Positions 8,353-15,355 of a DNA stretch of 23,267 bases are shown here, one piece after another. The position numbers and the translations under genes are program-made. The notes under the pieces are model-generated. The model saw only the letters and a list, made by a program, of their open reading frames with translations, had not been told where the DNA came from and did not search any database. This DNA is from CAXQZM01 sp964228455 (GTDB taxonomy: Bacteria > Pseudomonadota > Alphaproteobacteria > UBA7985): the NCBI GenBank assembly GCA_964228455.1, contig CAXQZM010000029.1, positions 1 to 23,267 of the forward strand, given 5' to 3'. Each line of letters opens with the position of its first letter. The stretch's first letter is position 1.

Positions 8353-8377
8353 ATGTTCACTTTGAAGAAGTGAACAT
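8353..8377. promoter_or_regulatory. Candidate operator upstream of gap
   Basis: ATGTTCACTT-TGAAG-AAGTGAACAT is a perfect inverted repeat with 10-bp arms and a 5-bp spacer, centred 56 bp upstream of the gap start. No T-run follows on either strand, so an operator is more likely than a terminator for mlrC. A weak minus-strand promoter (TTGCTT, 18 bp, TCTATA) may follow directly. The remainder of the 122-bp gap shows no other clear signal. Confidence 0.5.
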
Positions 8378-8431
8378 GTCTGACTTACGTCAAAACTACA
8401 ACCCTATAAAACGCAAAACTATGTGGGCAGA

Positions 8432-9901
8432 TTAAGTAGTTACACCCATGTTCAAAGGATCAGACACAACAGGCCAAAAATTTCGCTTACGCCGCGTGTA
8501 AGGAATTGAACTCATGTTAGGATTCACCCTACCCTCTGTTGCGCAGAAGATCACATCTTTCGATATGCTTGCAAACGGAGAGTAGAAATGAAACAGCGAC
8601 TTCACAACAATAAGTTGTTTAGAACTCAAATTTACACCCATCTGGGTGAATGCTTCAGGGTGGTATACCTGCGTTCGAAGATCATTAATCAAGACATCGA
8701 TACCTTTATCTAACTTCAAACGAACCAGAGTACCCAAAGGCTCAGCCCCTTTGCCCAAATGTTGAGTTAAACCGCCTCTTATTCTCACAATCTTAGCTGA
8801 CACATCAATAGGACTTCCGGAAGCCAGCTCCGATTTACCGCCTAGTCTAAGCCTTAGGCTTGAACCCTCTCCCGCTTGACGACAGCTCTCCACAGCCATC
8901 GGGTCCCAGATTATGCCAAGGGCTACGTCTTGAAGACCCTGATCTAAAAGCGCCTGAAGCACAAATGTCGAATCCCCTGGTGCGCCAGCCCCCGAGTTGT
9001 CCGACATATCTGCAAGAGTTACGGGGTAAGAACTAGTTAGCGCAAATTGATCAAGCGCCGCAGTTAAATCCGGATATGATTGGTAAAGCTTTCCTCGAAG
9101 ACCGTAGAACTCCTGGCCGAGTGCAAGAGCTGTGTTATCAGCTAGCTCTTGATCGTTGTCAGTTACTACAAGCATACGCGCGCCAACCTCTGGTAAATCC
9201 GCCCAGGGAAAGCCATGCCCAAGCGATACAGAAAGAATCTTAGGCTCTGCCTCAACTTCCTTCATGCGCTCAACAAACTCCGCCATGGCGCCAATTTTAG
9301 TGAGGTATAAGTCGACCATGTGACAGTCAAATAGCCCCATTGTTGGCTTTAATCTCCCCTCAAACGTTTGAACTGCCAGTGACCAAAGCTCCCGTGCTCG
9401 ATCCCCAACATCATCATGAGGATACTCCTTCATCGTAATGAGCAGATCAGATGCATCCAATAGTTCAGGGTTAATGTGGCAATGAAGATCTAAAGCAACA
9501 CCAATAATTGTGCTCGGACATAGCGCGCGGCAGCGCGCTACGAGATCTGCTTCACAATCGTCATATCCCTCTGCAACCATTGCTCCGTGAAGTTGCAGCA
9601 GAATCATGGATGGTTGATCTGCCGCCTCTAGGTCTTGCAGTATGTGATCTCTGAGGCTCTCATAGACTGACCTTGGAGTTAAACCCGCAGGCTCAGCAAT
9701 AGCGGTTAAACTCTCAGTTACGCGCCACCCCAGCTCCTCGGCATTATTGCGCCAAACATGCAAGGACTCAGTCATGAGCGTGGCAGGCTCCTGGCAAGCC
9801 GTACCTTCACGATAATAATAGTCTTTATACGCCTGCAAACCGGTTGGCATAGGCGCAAAAGTATTCGTCTCAGTAGATAGGCAAGCTATGAAAACATGCA
9901 T
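8432..9901 (-). CDS. mlrC: M81 family metallopeptidase, MlrC-like
   Basis: Homologue of microcystinase C, 489 residues, with the M81 N-terminal domain and the MlrC C-terminal domain. The N-terminus ACLSTETNTFAP is the family hallmark and fixes the start. Likely metal ligands are Asp138 and His140 in LDLHCH and His162 in KEYPHDD, with His105 in LHGAM. ADMSDNSGAGAPGDSTF near residues 297-313 is conserved in the family. Most members occur in bacteria that do not degrade microcystin and have no known substrate; small peptides or amide-type compounds are plausible. It lies 91 bp downstream of the beta-oxidation genes on the same strand. No Shine-Dalgarno is visible, and an AT-only inverted repeat covers that position. 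Confidence 0.85.
   Translation of the reverse strand: MHVFIACLSTETNTFAPMPTGLQAYKDYYYREGTACQEPATLMTESLHVWRNNAEELGWRVTESLTAIAEPAGLTPRSVYESLRDHILQDLEAADQPSMILLQLHGAMVAEGYDDCEADLVARCRALCPSTIIGVALDLHCHINPELLDASDLLITMKEYPHDDVGDRARELWSLAVQTFEGRLKPTMGLFDCHMVDLYLTKIGAMAEFVERMKEVEAEPKILSVSLGHGFPWADLPEVGARMLVVTDNDQELADNTALALGQEFYGLRGKLYQSYPDLTAALDQFALTSSYPVTLADMSDNSGAGAPGDSTFVLQALLDQGLQDVALGIIWDPMAVESCRQAGEGSSLRLRLGGKSELASGSPIDVSAKIVRIRGGLTQHLGKGAEPLGTLVRLKLDKGIDVLINDLRTQVYHPEAFTQMGVNLSSKQLIVVKSLFHFYSPFASISKDVIFCATEGRVNPNMSSIPYTRRKRNFWPVVSDPLNMGVTT
9521..9540. repeat. GC-rich hairpin inside mlrC
   Basis: TAGCGCGC-GGCA-GCGCGCTA is a perfect 8-bp-arm inverted repeat within the coding sequence, where it encodes part of VARCRALCP. 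It stands out against the moderate GC of the surroundings and would form a stable hairpin in mRNA. Confidence 0.4.
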
Positions 9902-9912
9902 ATTTAATAACT

Positions 9913-9931
9913 AAATAATGTTTAATTATTT
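9913..9931. repeat. AT-only inverted repeat before mlrC
   Basis: AAATAAT-GTTTA-ATTATTT has 7-bp perfect arms, ending 12 bp upstream of the mlrC ATG on the minus strand. It occupies the region where a ribosome-binding site would be expected. It could be an operator or simply an AT-rich promoter region. Confidence 0.25.
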
Positions 9932-9992
9932 TCTCACCTAAACGCGCCATCTCCAAAATAATTGAGGTAACGCCTCCCAACGCGAATTTAAG

Positions 9993-12317
9993 TCAATTTC
10001 TCAAAGGCTTGTTTGTCTCTAGCATGTGCGTAATGCGATCCTGAGTTTTGGTCTTCTTAGCCAACGTCAAGAATGCTTTCCGCTCTAGATCTAACAAGTC
10101 TTGCTCCGTAACCTCATCAACCACATCAGTCTCACCCCCCGTAAGAATATTGGCTAGATGCCCTGCCAACTCAACGTCGTAATCTGTAGCAAAGCCCTTG
10201 GCGTGAAAGTCCATAACTGCCATCTCAAGAGCAGCTCGCCCAGAGGCGCCTGGAAGCCTGAAGACGTCTGGCTCCGGAGGCTCATATCCTTCAACCATTC
10301 CTAGTGCGCGGGCCTTAGCATCGGCAAGTAACCGGGACCTATTAAAGGTAATACCACTTTTTTCATTTAGTATCATCATCTCCTTTGCCTCTTGGGCTGA
10401 GGTAGCAACCTTCGCAGTTGAGATGTACTCAAATGCTTTTGCCACTGAAGGCATTGGACCTTTAGGCATTCTTGATGATGTATAATGTCGGCGGATCATC
10501 TCTTTGCAGCCCCCCCAACCAGGTATGACGCCCACACCTGCCTCAACCAAACCCGTGTATGTCTCAGCGGATGCCTGAACTGCATCAGCATGAAGACAAA
10601 CTTCGCAGCCTCCTCCAAATGCGTAACCAAATGGAGCTGCAACAACTGGGAACTTCGCAAAGCGCAGCGCCATATAGGCGTCTTGACCCTCTTTCATCAT
10701 ACTTTCCATTACGGGCCACATGGCCATGTTTATGGCAAAAATTACTAACCCAAGATTAGCGCCTACCGAGAAATTTGCGCCATCGTTGTAGATAACAAGC
10801 GCTTTGTACTGTTCCTCTTTCTCGATAAGTTTAACAGTCTGCTTTATGAGAACCATTATGTCATTATCAAGGGCATTAGCTTTAGACGTAAATTCAAACG
10901 CGAGACACCCATCACCTAGGTCCCATAGAGCAGCTGACGCATTCTTTTTCACGGGGTTAGAAACACGCTTGATTTCGTCCAGAAGAATTACTCCGTCAGG
11001 AACTGTAACATCCGCGTGTACTCCCTCGAAAGACATGATTTGCCGGCGCCCTGAAGCGCTATTAACGGAATACATGCTGCCGGCTACTTGAGCCTTAGAA
11101 AGGAGTGCAGGAACAGATCTTCCTTCTGCTTGCAGCCTTTCAACAAACCAGTCTACGCCCATGCTATCTAAAAGTTTAAATGGGCCGTCTTTCCATGCAT
11201 ATCCCCACTCCATAGCTTCATCTATCGACTGAGTAGAATATGCTATCTGATCAGCTAGCTCTGCAGCATAACATATAACGCCAGAGAAAACCTCCCAAGC
11301 ATATGCTGAGCCTTCATCGCCCGCTTCTATAAGTTCTCGCGGACCTTTTCTACCAGCAGAGATAGAGCTCATAGAAGCCTGCACTGATGGACTGTACTCT
11401 CCGGTTCTCAAGCTTTTGGATAACTTTGTGCGCTTCCCGTTTGGGGATTTCTCCATCAGGTAAAATCCACCCTTACCCTTTCGCCCAGTATACCCAGCCT
11501 CAATCATTTCCTCAATCATGGGGGCAGAGCCAATATTTAAATATGGGTCATCAGATGGCAATGTTGCTCGCATCGACTTGTCGATAAGCGGGATAAGATC
11601 CAAACCTACCAAATCCATGAGCGCAAACACCCCTGTCTTGGGAATGCCGAACGGCTTGCCATTGATGGCGTCAGCCTCCTCAACCGTTAAACCACGATCA
11701 AACGCAGCGCGGATAGCCTTACCAGTCCAGAACTGGCCTATCCGGTTTGCAATAAATGCTGGAGAATCTTTGCATTCCACAACACCCTTGCCGAGCACCT
11801 GATCACAAAAACTGCGCAACTTCTCAACCACCTCAGATTGGGTGTTTGGACCCTTCACAAGCTCAAGAAGGCGCATGTAACGCGGCGGGTTGAAGAAATG
11901 TGTTATTGCAAACCGAGACTTTAGTGCCTCATCCATTTTGTCTGTTAATAACTTTAGAGGTATTGTGGATGTATTGGACGTCAATATTGTGTTGCTTCCA
12001 AGCTCAGCTTGAAGGCGCTTATAGAGATCCTGCTTGATGGCAAGGTTTTCAATGATCACCTCAACTACCCAGTCACAATCTTTGAGAAGGTTTAGATCGT
12101 CATCCAAATTCCCTGTCAGAATTTTCTTTGCATTCTTCTTGTGCATAAAGGGAGCCGGAGACTGCTTAAGAGCCCTCTTTAATGCACTATCGGATACATT
12201 AGTCCCATCTGGTGCCTTCATATCAAGGAGAACCACATCGAGACCTGCATTGGCGCAATGAGCAGCAATGCCCATACCCATTACACCAGAGCCTAAAACA
12301 CCGATCTTTTTGAACAT
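9993..12317 (-). CDS. 3-hydroxyacyl-CoA dehydrogenase/enoyl-CoA hydratase
   Basis: Bifunctional beta-oxidation enzyme of 774 residues that hydrates enoyl-CoA and oxidises 3-hydroxyacyl-CoA. The domain order is dehydrogenase first, hydratase last. This is the reverse of E. coli FadB and the same as the FadN type. The NAD motif GVLGSGVMGMGIA is at residues 6-18. His140 in THFFNPP is the catalytic histidine, and C-terminal dehydrogenase domains span about 190-290 and 340-420. The crotonase domain runs from about 460 to 690. Its catalytic glutamates Glu572 (GGGCE) and Glu592 (GLVE) are both present, so both activities look intact. One base separates it from the thiolase gene, so the two are co-transcribed and probably translationally coupled. 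Confidence 0.93.
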   Translation of the reverse strand: MFKKIGVLGSGVMGMGIAAHCANAGLDVVLLDMKAPDGTNVSDSALKRALKQSPAPFMHKKNAKKILTGNLDDDLNLLKDCDWVVEVIIENLAIKQDLYKRLQAELGSNTILTSNTSTIPLKLLTDKMDEALKSRFAITHFFNPPRYMRLLELVKGPNTQSEVVEKLRSFCDQVLGKGVVECKDSPAFIANRIGQFWTGKAIRAAFDRGLTVEEADAINGKPFGIPKTGVFALMDLVGLDLIPLIDKSMRATLPSDDPYLNIGSAPMIEEMIEAGYTGRKGKGGFYLMEKSPNGKRTKLSKSLRTGEYSPSVQASMSSISAGRKGPRELIEAGDEGSAYAWEVFSGVICYAAELADQIAYSTQSIDEAMEWGYAWKDGPFKLLDSMGVDWFVERLQAEGRSVPALLSKAQVAGSMYSVNSASGRRQIMSFEGVHADVTVPDGVILLDEIKRVSNPVKKNASAALWDLGDGCLAFEFTSKANALDNDIMVLIKQTVKLIEKEEQYKALVIYNDGANFSVGANLGLVIFAINMAMWPVMESMMKEGQDAYMALRFAKFPVVAAPFGYAFGGGCEVCLHADAVQASAETYTGLVEAGVGVIPGWGGCKEMIRRHYTSSRMPKGPMPSVAKAFEYISTAKVATSAQEAKEMMILNEKSGITFNRSRLLADAKARALGMVEGYEPPEPDVFRLPGASGRAALEMAVMDFHAKGFATDYDVELAGHLANILTGGETDVVDEVTEQDLLDLERKAFLTLAKKTKTQDRITHMLETNKPLRN

Positions 12318-12318
12318 T

Positions 12319-13455
12319 TTAGACAGCCTCTAGGACGGTTGCTATACCCTGCCCGCCACCGATGCACTGGGTTGATAAAGCATATTTCTTTCCTTCACGC
12401 TTCAGCAAACTTGCAGCTTTTCCAGTTATTCGAGCGCCAGTTGCTCCTAATGGATGGCCAAGGGCGATAGCACCGCCGTCAATATTTACCTTTGCAGGGT
12501 CAATGGAAAGATCTGAGATACAAGCTAACGCCTGACTAGCGAAAGCCTCATTTATCTCTACAACATCAATATCATCTATTGTCAGGCCAGCCCTTTGAAG
12601 GGCTTTTTGAGAAGATCGGATTGGCCCAAGGCCCATCACAGTGGGGTCACACCCCGAAATTGCAATAGATTTAATTCCAGCTAAAACATCCAAATTGTTG
12701 CGCGCCGCATATTCTGATGAGCATATCAAGGTGGCGGCAGCGCCATCTGTTAGTGGAGATGAAGTCCCAGCGGTTACTGTTCCGTCTTTTGAAAATGCTG
12801 GCTTCAACCCAGCAAGTCCTTCCACCGTGGTATCAGCGCGAATGGTACCGTCTTGATCGACCAATCCCGCTTTAGTTTCGACACCCACAATTTCACCAGC
12901 TAATCGACCTGCAGCTTGAGCCGCGGCGGCCTTTGCATGTGACTCAACGGCGAGAGCTTCCTGTGATTCACGTGCAATTTGATATCTCTGTGCGACATTT
13001 TCTGCAGTTTCACCCATGCCCATATAAGCACCTGGCGTTGTTGCATATAGACTAGGATTAGGCATTGGATTGAACCCACCCATAGGAATTCTAGACATAG
13101 TCTCCACACCCGCTGCAATATAGGCCTCACCTGCCCCCATTTTGATCATACCTGCTGCATTGTGAATGGATTGCATCGAAGAACCACAAAAACGATTTAT
13201 AGTTACGCCTCCCACGGACTGCGGCAAGCCCGCCATCAGCACTACGAGACGGGCCATATTGAAGCCTTGCTCACCTTCAGGAAACGAATTCCCCAAGATC
13301 AAGTCCTCAATAGTTTCTGGGTCAATACCTGCTCGGTCCACTACCGCTTTAACTGCCGTGGCAGCTAACTCGTCTCCGCGAACCCGCGACAGAGCCCCCT
13401 TGTGTGCAAAGTGGAAAGGCGTGCGGGCATAGCCAGCAATAACGACATCAGCCAT
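12319..13455 (-). CDS. fadA: Acetyl-CoA acyltransferase (thiolase)
   Basis: Thiolase of 378 residues that cleaves 3-ketoacyl-CoA with CoA to give acetyl-CoA and a shortened acyl-CoA. The nucleophile Cys90 is in INRFCGSSMQS. The C-terminal GHPLGATGAR supplies the histidine, and CIGGGQGIA the second cysteine. NEAFASQAL, also conserved, is present. AAGGA lies 8 bp before the ATG. It sits between fadD (10-bp gap) and the fused dehydrogenase/hydratase (1-bp gap), so it is the beta-oxidation thiolase rather than a biosynthetic acetoacetyl-CoA thiolase. It is slightly shorter than the usual 390 residues, but no motif is missing. Confidence 0.93.
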   Translation of the reverse strand: MADVVIAGYARTPFHFAHKGALSRVRGDELAATAVKAVVDRAGIDPETIEDLILGNSFPEGEQGFNMARLVVLMAGLPQSVGGVTINRFCGSSMQSIHNAAGMIKMGAGEAYIAAGVETMSRIPMGGFNPMPNPSLYATTPGAYMGMGETAENVAQRYQIARESQEALAVESHAKAAAAQAAGRLAGEIVGVETKAGLVDQDGTIRADTTVEGLAGLKPAFSKDGTVTAGTSSPLTDGAAATLICSSEYAARNNLDVLAGIKSIAISGCDPTVMGLGPIRSSQKALQRAGLTIDDIDVVEINEAFASQALACISDLSIDPAKVNIDGGAIALGHPLGATGARITGKAASLLKREGKKYALSTQCIGGGQGIATVLEAV

Positions 13456-13465
13456 AATGAGTTCC

Positions 13466-15229
13466 TTAAGAGTTGTTAGATGCCCACGCAGAACGCAGGT
13501 CCTTTTTCAGTATTTTCCCAACTGGTGACTTGGGTAACTCCGCCATGAATTCAATCACTTTAGGAGTTTGGTAGCCAGTTAAATTAGCTCGCAAATAGGT
13601 TCGTGCTTCATCGGCGGTGAGAGTTGCACCGGGATGTAAAACCACAGCGGCATTGACTTGTTCGCCTGAGCGAGCGTCTGGCACTCCATAAACAGCACAT
13701 TCAAGCACAGCCTCATGCTCATTAAGAAGCTCTTCAACGTCTCTGGGATAAACATTGAAACCGGATACAATTATCATGTCCTTCAATCGGTCAACAATGA
13801 AGAAGAAACCGTCCTCGTCCATTATGCCAATATCTCCAGTGTGGAAACGGCCGTCCTTTAGTATTTCAGCATTGACCTCAGGTCTTTGCCAGTATCCCTG
13901 CATAATTTGCGGCCCTGAAATACAAACCTCTCCACGTTCACCTGGAGCTACAAGTTTTCCCGTTTCTGGGTCTATAATTTCCACCACTGTCATTGGTGCT
14001 GGCAATCCTATCGTCCCAACACCACTTTCATGCATAACCGTGGGGCGGTCAGTAGGGTTCAATACTGCTATTGGCGCAGTTTCAGATAACCCATACCCTT
14101 CCACCAAGGTGGTGTGGCCGCGTGTTGATTTTTTAAACTCCGATGCTGTGGCAGCTGGAAGTGCAGCACCACCGGAAATTGCATACTTCAATTTACCAAA
14201 GTCAATTTTGCCCGAAAGCACATCTGGGTTGGAGTTTATTGAAGTGTAAAGTGTGGGCACTCCTGCAAAAAACGTAACCTCGCGCTTTTCAATCATCCTT
14301 GGTATTGCTGCAACGAGCTTATCTCGATCTGAATGAGTGGCCATAATTACCTTTCCACCCATCATTAAGACGAAATTCAAGCAACAGGTCATGGCAAAAA
14401 TATGATAAAATGGCAGAATCGCCAGCATCGAGGCCACGTCTCGATCTGCGTCGCTCATCTCCCACCATTCCATCACCTGCTGACAGTTTTGATACAAATT
14501 AGCATGTGTGAGGGTGGCCGCCTTCGGTAAGCCCGTAGTCCCACCCGTAAATTGCAGAGCCGCAATATCGCCAGGTTCTACTTCCACCACCTTAAAACCA
14601 CTTGTAGCTGAATCAATTAAAGTTTGGAGGCTAATTGTATCAGAGTTATAAGATGGTCGCGCTACATTCTTTCGGCCGAGAGTTTTCAACAGGAATGCCG
14701 AAACAGGGGGCAGCACATCAGCGAACGGACATACTACGACCTTTTTTAAGTCGGACCCGGTCATTACTTGCGCGACAGTTCTGTATACCGAGGCGCTATC
14801 AAGCGTCACCATGATTTCAACTGACACAGAATTAACCAACTGTATGGCAATATCCCTTGGATATAATGGATTGAAGTTTACTACAACACCACCAGCCTTA
14901 GCCACCGCATAATAAAATATAGGATAAAACGGACAATTAGGCAGAAATAGCCCAACATGCGTGCCCTTAGTGACGCCTTGCGCCTGCAAGCCAGCCGCAA
15001 CCTGATCTACAAGCTGCCCTAGTTCTTCATAGCTGTACCTAACCTGACTTTTAAATCCTCGAACGGGGTCAGGAAATTCAAGTGCAGTTTTTTTTCCAAA
15101 AGACGTCACTGCATCGGCAAGCAAGTCGTTTAATGTTCCTTCTTTGAGGTCGGTCTCCCAAGACAATCCCTCGGGATAAGAGGCCTCCCAAGGATAAGGA
15201 CGGTTAAGACCCTCAGTAGCATCTAACAT
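13466..15229 (-). CDS. fadD: Long-chain fatty-acid-CoA ligase
   Basis: Adenylate-forming enzyme of 587 residues that activates fatty acids to acyl-CoA via acyl-AMP, probably at the inner face of the membrane. The ATP loop TGGTTGLPK is at 228-236. GYGLSETAP follows, then FHTGDIG, the hinge segment SGFNVYPRDVEE and the catalytic lysine in SPVGKILKKDLR. It is the first gene of a minus-strand operon with thiolase and hydratase/dehydrogenase. GGAGG at 15237-15241 sits 7 bp from the ATG. A good promoter with a 17-bp spacer and an overlapping palindrome lies just upstream, so repression by a fatty-acid or acyl-CoA sensor is likely. Confidence 0.94.
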   Translation of the reverse strand: MLDATEGLNRPYPWEASYPEGLSWETDLKEGTLNDLLADAVTSFGKKTALEFPDPVRGFKSQVRYSYEELGQLVDQVAAGLQAQGVTKGTHVGLFLPNCPFYPIFYYAVAKAGGVVVNFNPLYPRDIAIQLVNSVSVEIMVTLDSASVYRTVAQVMTGSDLKKVVVCPFADVLPPVSAFLLKTLGRKNVARPSYNSDTISLQTLIDSATSGFKVVEVEPGDIAALQFTGGTTGLPKAATLTHANLYQNCQQVMEWWEMSDADRDVASMLAILPFYHIFAMTCCLNFVLMMGGKVIMATHSDRDKLVAAIPRMIEKREVTFFAGVPTLYTSINSNPDVLSGKIDFGKLKYAISGGAALPAATASEFKKSTRGHTTLVEGYGLSETAPIAVLNPTDRPTVMHESGVGTIGLPAPMTVVEIIDPETGKLVAPGERGEVCISGPQIMQGYWQRPEVNAEILKDGRFHTGDIGIMDEDGFFFIVDRLKDMIIVSGFNVYPRDVEELLNEHEAVLECAVYGVPDARSGEQVNAAVVLHPGATLTADEARTYLRANLTGYQTPKVIEFMAELPKSPVGKILKKDLRSAWASNNS

Positions 15230-15248
15230 GATAAAACCTCCATTGAAA

Positions 15249-15277
15249 AATATTCAACTTGCATGGTGAAATGACAA
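15249..15277 (-). promoter_or_regulatory. Promoter of the fadD operon
   Basis: On the minus strand TTGTCA (15277-15272, 5/6 to the sigma-70 -35) and AATATT (15254-15249, 4/6 to the -10) are separated by exactly 17 bp. The predicted start of transcription is near 15242, which leaves a short leader holding only the GGAGG ribosome-binding site. The -35 box lies inside the palindrome at 15263-15286. Confidence 0.5.
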
Positions 15278-15286
15278 TTTTACCAT
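15263..15286. promoter_or_regulatory. Candidate fad operator between fadD and phoR
   Basis: Inverted repeat with arms ATGGTGAAAT (15263-15272) and ATTTTACCAT (15277-15286) around the spacer GACA. The 10-bp arms match at nine positions. The core GTGAAAT-N4-ATTTTAC is one base off the perfect motif at 7146-7163. It covers the -35 boxes of the divergent fadD and phoR promoters, the expected place for a repressor. Confidence 0.6.
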
Positions 15287-15299
15287 TAAAGTCAATAAT
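15271..15299 (+). promoter_or_regulatory. Promoter of phoR
   Basis: ATGACA (15271-15276, 5/6 to -35) and AATAAT (15294-15299, 5/6 to -10) are 17 bp apart on the plus strand. Transcription would start near 15306, about 50 bp before the phoR ATG. The -35 box overlaps that of the fadD promoter almost completely, back to back. Confidence 0.5.
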
Positions 15300-15310
15300 A
15301 GTTTTCTCCT

Positions 15311-15324
15311 AAACGCTTGCGTTT
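15311..15324. repeat. Inverted repeat in phoR leader
   Basis: AAACGC-TT-GCGTTT is a perfect 14-bp inverted repeat just after the predicted phoR transcription start. It resembles AAAC/GTTT operators such as those of PsrA, but the 6-bp spacing is wider than the PsrA consensus as I recall it. It could be an operator or an mRNA hairpin. Confidence 0.35.
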
Positions 15325-15327
15325 ATG

Positions 15328-15342
15328 GTGCCTTCAGGGCAC
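15328..15342 (+). promoter_or_regulatory. Hairpin abutting the phoR ribosome-binding site
   Basis: GTGCC-TTCAG-GGCAC forms a perfect 5-bp stem in the phoR leader. The Shine-Dalgarno GGAG (15343-15346) begins at the next base and is 9 bp from the ATG at 15356. Such a stem could modulate ribosome access. Confidence 0.35.
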
Positions 15343-15355
15343 GGAGTATACACGC

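Noticed and set aside
9960..9992. GAGG/CCTC stem with a T-rich tail after the hydratase/dehydrogenase gene.
   Set aside because: The stem is only four pairs, too weak to call a terminator.
11460..11470. A GGTAAAATCCA half-site of the fad palindrome inside the hydratase/dehydrogenase gene.
   Set aside because: Only one half is present, in coding sequence, with no second arm at the right spacing.
10485..11802. Several plus-strand open frames of 66-95 codons opposite the hydratase/dehydrogenase gene.
   Set aside because: They are antisense shadows of a well-supported gene with no family motifs or start signals.
12589..12608. Hairpin AGCCCT-TTGA-AGGGCT followed by TTTTT, resembling a plus-strand terminator.
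   Set aside because: It lies inside the thiolase gene and encodes ordinary conserved residues (KALQRAGL). No plus-strand transcript is expected there, so it is probably a coincidence.
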